From NCBI GenBank assembly GCA_037447655.1, contig JBBHKE010000926.1, positions 1-29,104 of the forward strand: a stretch of DNA of 29,104 bases. Direction: 5' to 3'. Position 1 is the first letter of the stretch, and every line of letters begins with the position of its first letter. This DNA is from Zygnema cylindricum. Its lineage: Eukaryota; Streptophyta; Zygnematophyceae; Zygnematales; Zygnemataceae. Below, piece after piece: positions 10,506 to 19,191 of this stretch. Under the pieces are notes generated by a model. That model did no database searches. It saw nothing but the letters and a program-made list of their open reading frames with translations, and was not told the DNA's origin. A program made the translations under genes and the position numbers.

Positions 10506-12243
10506 CCCCTCACCCTCCTCCCTCAACCTCCTCCCTCACCCTCACCCTCTCTCACTTTCCTCCCTCACCTCTCTCACTTTCCTCCCTCACCCTCCACCCT
10601 CACCCTCAACCTCCTCGCTGACCCTCAGCCTCCCTCACCCTCCTCCCTCTCCATCTTCCTCTCCCTCACCCTCCTCCCTCTCGCTCTTCCTCTCCCTCAC
10701 CCTCTTCCTCTCCCTCTCCCTCTCCCTCTCCTCTTCCTCTCCCTGTCCCTCTCTCCCTAACCCTCACCCCCTCTCCCTCTCCCTCTTTTCCAGGGCGACA
10801 GCTGCTCCTCCATCGCTTCCAAGTTCAGCTTACCTTCAAAGATTTTAAACGTTTTTAGTTTGGAGGATTTTAACGCTGAAATTGATTTTAATTGCTCTGA
10901 CCACTCCGCATTTTTGGAACCCAATCAATTGGTGGGTAAATTAATTGATTAATTATTCTCATTCCTGAATATATATGTTTTTTTTGTAACATTTTCCCAT
11001 AATACTGTGAAAATCTCTCTCTAGAAAATTTACATTTTTTTTTTCACTCCCTCTCTATTGCATTTTTTTTTTTTTTTTTTTTGGGCTTGTGAAATTTATT
11101 TTTCCTTTTTTTTTTTTTTTTTTTTTCTTTTCTCTCTTGCGTTTCTTTTTTTTTTATTTGGGCTTGCAAAATTTATTTATCCATTTTGTTTTTTTTATTT
11201 TATTATTATTATTATTACTCTCGTTAATATGTTTTTTTTTTTTGTTCTCTTTGTAGATTTGTGTCGATCGGAGCCTCAATACAAAAAAAGAAATGAGTTT
11301 GGAAAAAAATTATGTGGTGACTAAATGGGATCGAGGGTGCGATTTAATTTACAAAAATAAAACGACCCCTCTCGATTTTTTTTATTTAAATCCCGGAATC
11401 GATTGTGGAAACCTCACCCCGGGAGATCAGGTTAGTTGTTTTTTTAATAAAAGTCGTCATTTATTCGTTTATTCATTCGTTTTTTCCTTTATTTGTTTAT
11501 TCATTTATTTGTTTATTCCTTTATTTGTCTATTCGTTTATTTTTTTATTCGGTTTTGTTATTACATATTTTTTTTCTTTGATTTTGGCTGAGTTATTTTT
11601 ACGACTCTTTTTGTATCTATTTACTTCCATGTTTATTCTTCCTCTTTCCTTTTTCTTCTTTTTGTTCTTCATCGGTTTTTTTTGTGTTTTGTTTTTTCTC
11701 CTTTTTTGAAGAGGTTGTTAACGCTACTAAACCATATCTTCTTTTTGTCCTCTTTTTTTGTTTCTTTTCTTTTCTTTTTCTTCTCTTCTCTTTTCGTTTC
11801 TTCGCCTTTCCTTTCTTCTCTTTTCTTTTCTTCTCTATTCTTCTCTTCTCTTCTCTTTTCTTCTCTTCTCTTCTCCTTTATTCTCTTCTCTTTTCTTTTC
11901 TTCTCTTCTCTTTTCTTCTCTTCTCTTCTCCTTTATTCTCTTCTCCTTTCTTCCCTTCTCTTTTCTTTTCTTCTCTTTACTTTTCTTCTCTTTTTTTTCT
12001 TCTCTTTTCTTCTTTTTCTCTCCTTTTTTTGTTTAATAGCTTCGAATGGCTCCAACTACTGTCCAAAAATGCGGAAAAATTTGTACTATTAAAACGAAAC
12101 TTTTGGGGAACAAACTTTGTACGGATATTAAAGTCAAATATTATAAAAATAGTTATTCAATTTGGTGTAAATATGACAATCTTTCGTACCAAAATTGTCT
12201 CAAATTCTTAAGTTTAAAAGGTACATATATTTGTCATCCATGA
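8532..12243 (+). CDS. Secreted three-LysM protein with cysteine-rich tail
   Basis: LysM modules bind N-acetylglucosamine glycans such as chitin or peptidoglycan, so this is probably an apoplastic glycan-binding protein. Six exons join in phase: 8532-8643, 8930-9051, 9704-9832, 10794-10931, 11257-11430 and 12040-12243, giving about 292 residues. The ATG at 8532 was chosen because it opens a signal peptide: a short basic stretch, a hydrophobic core around WQIILFTLVI (19-28) and a likely cut near LAQ (31-33). LysM1 spans about 50-103 (FTVPLNGLTCEEIAQRN), LysM2 about 115-170 (GDSCSSIASKFSLPSKIL) and LysM3 about 185-231 (LNPGIDCGNLTPGDQL). The last 60 residues carry six cysteines and match no domain I know. 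There is no transmembrane helix, kinase domain or evident GPI signal, unlike LYK or CEBiP-type receptors. Introns are packed with simple repeats. It is convergent with the next gene. Confidence 0.88.
9070..9370 (+). repeat. ACACCCAATTATTAAAT minisatellite in LysM intron 2
   Basis: About 17 imperfect copies of a 15-17 bp unit starting shortly after the donor of exon 2. More diverged copies continue to about 9540. Confidence 0.9.
10434..10792 (+). repeat. Expanded pyrimidine tract at LysM exon 4 acceptor
   Basis: (CT)n, then CCTCACCCTCCTC and CCCTCT units, running directly into the acceptor TTTTCCAG at 10786-10793. It acts as, or replaces, the polypyrimidine tract of this 3' splice site. Confidence 0.92.
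11058..11256 (+). repeat. T-rich low-complexity tract in LysM intron 4
   Basis: Runs of T broken by a repeated GGGCTTG(C/T)(A/G)AAATTTAT segment (11082-11100 and 11160-11178), ending at the acceptor TTTGTAG. Confidence 0.8.
11458..12036 (+). repeat. TTTATTCG and TTCTCTTTTC repeats in LysM intron 5
   Basis: The first 90 bp are TTTATTCGTTTATTC-like units. From about 11760 the intron is an imperfect TTCTC/TTTTC pyrimidine repeat that runs to the acceptor TTTAATAG at 12032-12039. Confidence 0.9.
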
Positions 12244-13299
12244 TTACCTTAGGATGATTATTTTCCATTTTTTTTCGGGCAAATCACTAAATTTGTTCTT
12301 ATTTTTTCAGTTTTTTGCCCTTAAATTTTGTTAAAAGTTGTGTTTTTTTTTTATATTAATTCGTTTTATTATTTTTTGAGTAAACGCATGAGTTAGAATT
12401 AGCCAATTTTTAGGACAATTTTTTTATAGTTTTTACTCATTTGGTGTTTATTATTTTGTCACTTTATCATTTTACTATTTTATTATTTAGATTTTTCATT
12501 ATTTTATTATTTTACCATTTTATTATTTCATTATCTTATTCTTTATTAATTGTTTTTAGCAAAGTAGTTTCTTTGTTTCCAACATGTAAATGTTTTAGAC
12601 AGTGTACAGAAATTTTGTACATAAACCAAAAAATTTAAATGTGTATTTGTTTATTTATTGTAATGAAAGGATACTTTTGTTTTTGGTGCTGTAAGTTTTT
12701 TCTTTTTTTTAATTAGTATTATTATTGTTTCTCCTATCTTAGCTGTTATTGCTATATTGCTTGAGTTGTTGACATTGCCTCCCCCCACTCCAAAAAAAAA
12801 ATAGGGGGCATAGATAAACAAGAAAAAAAGGAAAAAAAATGTTTTTTTTGCGTAAACTTACCTTTTGGCCCCCTTAATGTCGATCGTTTTGAAAATAACT
12901 TGAAAACAAACAGGGAAAGCCACGAACTAATCATTACGTATCTTTTACTAAAAAAAAAAAAAGCTTGAGGTTTTCGAAAACAAATGCTATTAAAACATGA
13001 TCGCATTGTGTACTGAGGCGAAGTAAAAAATAAAAAACATCAATTATAAAATATTTATGATCAAATAACCGTTGTCACCAATCAATTAAGTGTGGACAAT
13101 ACTGAATTTCCGGAGAGATACAGGTTTAGTCTTAACTATTATAATTTTCAACAACTTTAAACAACTTTGTCAACATTATAACAAGAGCAGAGAAGAAAAC
13201 TAAATTCGAAGGAGAAAATAGAAAGGAAGTGAAATGTTATAGTTACAATTATTTGTAGGGACGCCACGTAAAACATCTTTTCTCCGTATACACTTCTCC
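12244..13299. other. LysM 3' UTR and intergenic DNA
   Basis: AT-rich, with a TTTATTATTT-type repeat around 12450-12545. The LysM transcript should end within a few hundred bases of 12243. No other feature was recognised. Confidence 0.45.
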
Positions 13300-13460
13300 G
13301 ATTTTCACATAGAGACTGCCTATGGGAAGGTGAGAATCTTGGCTTTCAATCACAACCGTCAGATCCATTATCCGACAAGTGTGTACGGAAAAAAAATGTT
13401 TTAAGTGGCTAAAAAAACATTAACACTAATAGCGATACACGGTGTACCGGTCGGAAAGAT
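13300..13460. repeat. Dispersed repeat, copy B
   Basis: The counterpart of 6605-6765, with landmarks GGGAAGGTGAGAATCTTG, CGACAAGTGTGTACGG, GTTTTAAGTGGCTAAAAAA and AACACTAATAGCGATACACG. A short further match to the last landmark is found near 28792-28815. Confidence 0.75.
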
Positions 13461-13512
13461 AACGTGACCTTTAAGTACACGACACTTTTGTTCGTTAAGC
13501 TATGTGATGCCT

Positions 13513-13545
13513 CCTGCCGTTGGATGAAGTTTATCCAACGGCAGG
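13513..13545. repeat. Perfect 13-bp inverted repeat (hairpin)
   Basis: CCTGCCGTTGGAT and ATCCAACGGCAGG flank a 7-nt loop, GAAGTTT. It is GC-rich in AT-rich surroundings and lies just downstream of dispersed repeat copy B, so it may belong to the same element. It is not followed by a T run that would suggest a polymerase III end. Confidence 0.9.
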
Positions 13546-14657
13546 TGACGTAAAAGCTTTCCGTACAGAAATGTAGCAGGTTCAGTTTATGTTGTACCAG
13601 ACCATAAAAAAATTGCCAAATGTTGGGTAGACGTGGCAGATATATAGGAGCGCGCTCAAATATACTGCGTTTTTTTGGGAAAATCCGAATAGCTGCGACT
13701 ATGGTTCAAGTTGAAGATGATACTTTGAAAAAAAAGAAGGGTTGTAACATTTTGGACATATAAGTGGATAATAGAATGCAACATCCAAAAAAGAGAATTA
13801 TGAGTAAAGCAAAAATTGAGTTATAAATATCAAAGACAAGAAACTGTTCACATCTAAGAATCATTCATTGATTCGCTCTTAAGCAGCTTTTTTTTTTATT
13901 CGAGATGTTGACAATTCTAGAAAAAATTGCTTAATTCACCATCTATTTCTCTTTTATTAGACATCATGATGGAAGCAGCCATCCAAAGTAATTGCCGGCT
14001 AGCTTCGTATGGAAAATTTCGCATGGAAAAAGAATAGAAAAAGCAAAAACAAATTTTATTAAGGGTGATTATACCCGATAACCTAATTAGCTTCTTGACT
14101 TTGCCGAATGAATGAAATCTTCGGCTCCAAAACTGGCAATGGACACCACAAAAAAAAAGTTAGACCAGATGCAAAAACAAGAAAAAGAAAACCAAGAAAT
14201 GGTGTTTTTTTGAGTGAAATGAATGACAACAGAGGACGAGGATCACATAGAACACCGAGGGTATATTTAACTTAACTTTGTTCCTCGGCGATTTTTTTGT
14301 TAAATGTTATTTTTTTTGTTTTTTATTTCAAGTACTCCAATAGCAAACATATACTTTGAACAATGTACTATTTTAACACCATTGAATAACGACGCTTCAT
14401 AAAAAAATCAAACAAATGTCAACAAAGTAACACTTATGAGAAAAACTCAATACTTCTACAAAAAATGCAATGGATTTGTTTCCGAGAAAACAAAAAAAAA
14501 AGGAGTTCAATAGGGAAACTCACAACTCCATGGACATGTGAACCCAAACATGATTTATCTGAAGTTTAAGTATTATATTTTGAAGTTTATAAGTAGCAAA
14601 GTACTCACAATTACGAAATGAAAACTCGTGAAAAGAACGGATGAAATTGACAATTGG
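13546..14657. other. Intergenic DNA between convergent genes
   Basis: AT-rich with A-rich runs. It should include the 3' UTR of the minus-strand gene. No coding exon or RNA gene was recognised. Confidence 0.45.
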
Positions 14658-14729
14658 TTACTTCCTCGCCTTTGAAAATCGTAAACATCGATATTTCTCC
14701 CCACTAACAGTTATTTCCAGTGCTCCATC
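14658..14729 (-). CDS. Terminal exon of the coiled-coil gene
   Basis: A 72-nt exon of 23 codons plus stop, preceded by the acceptor AACCAG (reverse strand, ending at 14730). It joins the previous exon after codon Q, giving SQDSQ-DGALEITVSG. Its conserved sequence, short length and exact phase fit are what tie the gene together. Confidence 0.85.
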   Translation of the reverse strand, partial: DGALEITVSGEKYRCLRFSKARK

Positions 14730-17457
14730 CTGGTTGTTTTCACATGTAGAACAACGTTCGATTAAAACAATGTAAAGAAATGCTGAATCAAACATAATTG
14801 TTTTGATAATTTATAACAACAATAGATTAAAATAATGTAAACAACGGCAAATTAAAAATTATGTAAACAATGTTACATCAAAATGATTTAAATTATGATG
14901 TAAGTGCATAACGTTTACAAATATTGGCTAGAAATTTGTTGTTACTATGGAAATGTCGCTTTAAAACCACTCGAATATAAGATTTTGGTTTTACCTTCTC
15001 TTCATCTCCAAAATCCTTATTCCCCAACATCATCCCTTCCCCAAGTTCTTATCCATCTCTCTATTGACTTAGCTCTCGCCCTCATCTACCTCCAATGCTC
15101 CCTCCTCACTTCTTCTCCTAAATATTTATTTATTTTCATTATTTTTTTGTGGATAAAACTACACCGCCCATCGCTGTAGAGTGAAGGAGTTACTTGTGTA
15201 AATGCAAAATTATAATGTATAACACTAATTCCGCGTAGGGAGACGTAGCTAATCGCAATCCATTCCCTCAACTATCTTGAAGTTTTCGGCCAAAAAAAGT
15301 CGCGACTGAATTAGTGTTTTTAACTCTAACAGGGATGGAAGATGTAGATTATACACGGGCATTGCTAAAACCCTAATTGTAATCTTCATTCAGAGAACAA
15401 TTTTTCATCTCTGAAACTTTTGCAAGAAATTTGACCTATAAATTTGTAATTTCAAACTCTAGGTGAAGACACGAACTACAAATCAACGCTTTACAAAAAA
15501 ACCAAGGCAAAGACATGAAAGTAAAAATGTTAAAAGAAATCGAAATGTTGTCGAGGTTATATTGACCAACATAAATTACTGTGGGTTTTCAAAGAGAACA
15601 TATAGCAGAAGCAAACACACATAAAGACAGGAATCATAATTTTTTTTTTTTGGTCCATTAAGAAAGCTCCTTCTAAACTTTTAATACACCACTCTTTCTC
15701 ACAGAAGCTGAAAGAAACGGAATAAAAATGGTTTACACTTAAATAGAGAAGTCAATGGAGGAGTCAAACCAAAAAATTTAGAATCCAAACCAAAAATAAA
15801 CAAAAAAACAAAAGAGTGGAACGAAAGCTTTGACAAAACAAATAAGCTTTGAGAAAAGAAAATTTAATATAATTTGCAAAATACTCACTTGTGAATCTTG
15901 ACTGGAAGCTGTTCCCATCAACATTCGCTTTTCCTTTTCAAGAGTTTCTCTTTCTGCCCGAAGTCGGGCCTCCTGTTTCGCTATATCTGCCTGAAATAAC
16001 AAAAAAAAAGCTGTTTATACTGAGAACTTTACGATTCACGTTAGGGTTTTGACTGCAATGAAGCTGTTCTTTTATAAGAAATTTTTACTTCTTTTTAAAG
16101 TTTTCGTAACTTGGGGACAAATAAGGCGCAATTTCTGGCTGCGATAGTTTAAAAAGTTATTTTTATATTAAGAATTTTAAGCTTCTTTTGAGATTTTTGT
16201 AACTTAACAACAAATTACCAAACAATTAATTCACACAACAAAGGAGAATTCAAGATTTTCCAACAATTAACAATTGACGATACATAATTTTCAAATTATA
16301 TCAGAAATCAAAAACTGGGTAAACAAAAGAAAACCTGTCCCACTTCGAATGTATAAAAAGGTATAAAGATCTAAATGGCATCCATTTTGTCACAAACAAA
16401 ATAAATGATGGGTATAATTAGACACATTCCACTAAAAAATTGAACAGCTACAATATTTACTAGCAAAAATAAGGGAAAAACAAAACACCCCAAAAAAAAC
16501 AGTGTCACTTTCTCCCATGTTCCATTGTGTTACTTTACCGTGCAATGTTATTAGTGTTATTTTTTTTTTTCCCACTTAATCAACTTTTTTCCGTTCACAC
16601 GTGTCCGATTTTCATTTCGAATCGCCAATCAAAACTTAAGAACCTTACCATTCCTTCCTTCCTTCCCTCTCTCGTCACAACTGTCAGATTAATAACAGGC
16701 CGATTTCTTTCTCTTCGGATTAATAATCCGAAAGACAATCGTCAGATTGTTAATCTGACAGTTGGGTTTTTGATATTATGACGCTGACGCAGATTAAATA
16801 GAAATTTTTGTTTAAAAAAGGTTTAAAAATAGCAAGAAGCAGAGTAAAAATAAGGGTATGAAGTTTTCAATGAAAAGGGTAGACATAAATGTCCTTTGAA
16901 AACACAACGAAAAGGAAAAAAAGAAGAAGGGAAGAAGGGAGAAGAGAGGGAGAAGGGAGGGGAGGGAAGGAGAAAGAAGGACGAACGACGGAAGAGGAGG
17001 ATAAGGAAGGAGGAGGTGGGAAGAAGGAAGGAGGAAGGCGGAAGGAAGGAGGAGGAAGATGGAAGGAAGGAGAAAGAATGAGGTAGGAAGAAAGAGGGAG
17101 GAGGAGGAAAGAGAAAAATTGAGGAAGGAAGGAGGAAGAAGGAAGTGGGAAAGAAGGAAAAAGGAGGAGGCGGACAATTGAGGAGGAAGGGAAGGAGGAG
17201 GAATGGGAAGGGGGGCAAGGAGGAAGGGGGGAAGGAGGAAGGGGGGAAGGAGGAAGGGGGGAAATAGTTTACTATATCACCTCTCTCTTAGCGAGCTCTG
17301 CCTTCCAAATCGACTCCCTCTCCCCCATTTCTCTCTCCCTCTCCTCCAAATATCGCTTCATCTCTCTCTCCTTCAAACTCCTGTCTTGAAGGTCGGCCTC
17401 CATCGCCTGTCTCAACTCCGTAACAAACTTCTCCACCACATCCTTTATTCTTAAAGA

Positions 17458-17494
<37 letters not shown>
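14658..17494 (-). CDS. Coiled-coil protein, C-terminal three exons (5' exons not found)
   Basis: Three minus-strand exons join in phase: 17494-17281, 15990-15889 and 14729-14658, all with GT-AG introns. They give 128 residues plus one split codon. The first opens with an 11-residue Glu-Arg repeat encoded by a (GA)n tract, then MSLRIKDVVEKFV and a highly charged helix rich in E, R and K. The second continues with ADIAKQEARLRAERETLEKE and LMGTASSQDSQ. The last encodes DGALEITVSGEKYRCLRF, then SKARK and a TAA stop at 14660-14658. The long charged helix predicts a coiled coil. From memory, this C-terminus is conserved in a plant protein family, possibly a MYB/SANT or trihelix-type transcription factor; I cannot confirm the name. 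The acceptor of the first visible exon is TTGCAG at 17500-17495. No upstream exon was recognised before the divergent helicase gene. Confidence 0.78.
16679..16763. repeat. Nested palindrome cluster in an intron
   Basis: AACTGTCAGATTAA (16679-16692) is inverted at 16750-16763. Inside lie TTCGGATT AAT AATCCGAA (16714-16732) and GTCAGATT GTT AATCTGAC (16741-16759). It lies in the intron of the minus-strand gene. It resembles a small foldback element. Confidence 0.88.
16905..17265. repeat. Purine-rich tract with G6 runs
   Basis: GGAAGGA/GAGGAA-type repeat on the plus strand, which is pyrimidine-rich in the transcript of the minus-strand gene. It ends with four G6 runs at 17210-17215, 17226-17231, 17241-17246 and 17256-17261 in a 15-bp unit, next to the donor of the exon at 17281. 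Confidence 0.93.
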
Positions 17495-17501
<7 letters not shown>

Positions 17502-17650
17502 CTCGTCTTTCCTCACTCACTCTATTGTATCCTCTCTCTCTCTTCCTCTGTCGCCCTTTCTCTCTCCCCCCCTCTCTCTCCCTCTCTCTCTCCCTCTTTC
17601 TTTCTCTTCTCCCCTTCTCTTCGCTAAGTTTTTTCCATCCAATATACTCT

Positions 17651-17690
<40 letters not shown>

Positions 17691-17700
17691 AAGAAGTATT
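17461..17700. repeat. CT microsatellite cluster
   Basis: (CT)18 at 17461-17496 lies inside the coding exon of the minus-strand gene, where it encodes Glu-Arg repeats. More CT and CCCTCT tracts continue to about 17690. Confidence 0.93.
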
Positions 17701-17930
17701 ACTTGTCTAAAAAACAGGAACCCACAACTAGAAATTAAAACAATGCGTCGAATTATTCTTTGAAGGGAACTGAGAAAACAAAAAAAGAAAAAAACCCAAA
17801 AAGAAGATTCAAATTTATTGCAATAATTGAAAAACTGTGGAGTTTTCTCGGTTTTACTTCAGTACTGTACTAAACTGACAGCAAACTTGGTGATTTGAAA
17901 CTTGAAAGGCGTCCAAATTCAAAAAATGAA

Positions 17931-18387
17931 ATGAAACTCGCACGATATAAAACATAATTGAAAAATGAAACTCGCACGATATAAAACAATTCAAAAAATG
18001 AAACTCGCACGATATAAAACATAATCGAAAAATGAAACTCGCACGATATAAAACATAATCGAAAAATGAAACTCGCACGATATAAATCAATTGAAAAATG
18101 AAACTCGCACGATATAAAACATAATCGAAAAATGAAACTCGCACGATATAAAACAATTGAAAAAATGAAACTCGCACGATATAAAACAATTGAAAAATGA
18201 AACTCGCACGATATAAAACATAATTGAAAAATGAAACTCGCACGATATAAAACAATTGAAAAATGAAACTCGCACGATATAAAACAATTGAAAAAATGAA
18301 ACTCGCACGATATAAAACAATTGAAAAAATGAAACTCGCACGATATAAAACATAACTGAAGAATTAAATTCGCACGATATAAAAACA
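17931..18387. repeat. 31-34 bp minisatellite between divergent genes
   Basis: Fourteen tandem copies of ATGAAACTCGCACGATAT followed by an AAAACA(TA)ATTGAAAA tail. The core CTCGCACGATATAAA is almost invariant while the tail alternates between short and long versions. The two long minus-strand frames through it are by-products of the repeat. It has no spacers, so it is not a CRISPR array. Confidence 0.95.
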
Positions 18388-18540
18388 TACTGTACTGTAC
18401 TGAACTTCGGGGGAACCTTATACAGTACGCACTTTATCCATCATATAATAATAAAAAAAATAATAAAAAAAAAAAAATACAAGGAAAAAAAATACAGTTT
18501 ACATATAATAAAACTTGGGCGTCCATTTTTTCGAACAATT
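18388..18540 (+). promoter_or_regulatory. Probable helicase promoter and 5' leader
   Basis: About 150 bp between the minisatellite and the helicase ATG. It contains TACTGTACTGTACTGAAC, A-rich runs and ACATATAATAAAAC at about 18499-18512, which could serve as a TATA element. The call rests on position only. Confidence 0.35.
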
Positions 18541-19191
18541 ATGGATCCTCACTTCACCTTCGAGGACGCCAATGGCGCCTCCTTCGCACGTGCGAAGCAG
18601 CCCGCGTGGGAGATTCCGGGCGCGATATCTTTCGTACGAAACGAGCACTTGACACGTGGCACTACTTCAGTAGAGGACAAAATAGCAGAGCAGCGGAGAA
18701 TCCGGGAGCTGACGAATCAGAGGCGAGCTTTATGGGAGAAAAAAGAGGGAGACAGAGAGAGGAAGATAAAGCTTGACCAAAGAGAGGTAGAGGGAGAGGG
18801 AGGGGAGGAGCAAGAGGGAAGGAAAGGGAGGAAGAGAGTTAGAGGAGAAGAGAACGTGACTGCAAAAGGGGGGGAGGAGGGAGAGCGTGGGAGTGAGGAT
18901 GAGGAAGAGGAGGAAGTAGTAGAGGAGGAAGAGGGAGAGGAGGGAGAGGAGGGAGAGGAGGGAGAGGAGGAAGAGGAGGGAGAGGAGGAAGAGGAGGGAG
19001 AGGAGGAGGAGGAGGAAGAGGAGGAGGATGAAGAGGAAGAGGAACAAGGAGAGGGAGAGGAAGGAGGGGTGGGAGGAGAGGGAGAGGAAGGAGGGGTGGG
19101 AGGAGAGGGAGAGAGTAGTGATGAAGAAGCACATCCAATGGTTGACTCGGAGAGCGAGGGAAGTGAGGAAGGAGAGCGAGAGGAAGAAAAG
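18541..19191 (+). CDS. RH28: Helicase exon 1: conserved N-terminus and acidic tract
   Basis: 217 codons. The ATG at 18541 is the first in frame and is followed by a conserved-looking stretch with PAWEIP, NEHLTRGTTSVEDKIAEQR and then a basic region. Residues from about 120 to 185 are almost pure Glu and Gly, from a GAGGAA/GGAGAG coding repeat, ending in SSDEEAHP. Acidic N-termini are usual in Drs1/DDX27. The exon ends K-gtgaga. Confidence 0.88.

Noticed and set aside
11058-12092. Phe/Ser/Leu-rich open frames resembling membrane proteins
   Set aside because: They are translations of T- and TTCTC-rich introns of the LysM gene; only 11257-11430 and 12040-12243 are coding.
17931-18387. Possible CRISPR array (regular direct repeats)
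   Set aside because: Units are contiguous, with tails that are part of the repeat and not unique spacers, and the DNA is eukaryotic.
17854-18388. Two minus-strand open frames of 133 and 172 codons with repeated ISCEFHF and YIVRVSF
   Set aside because: They are by-products of the 31-34 bp repeat; alternating unit lengths shift between stop-free frames. No family signature.
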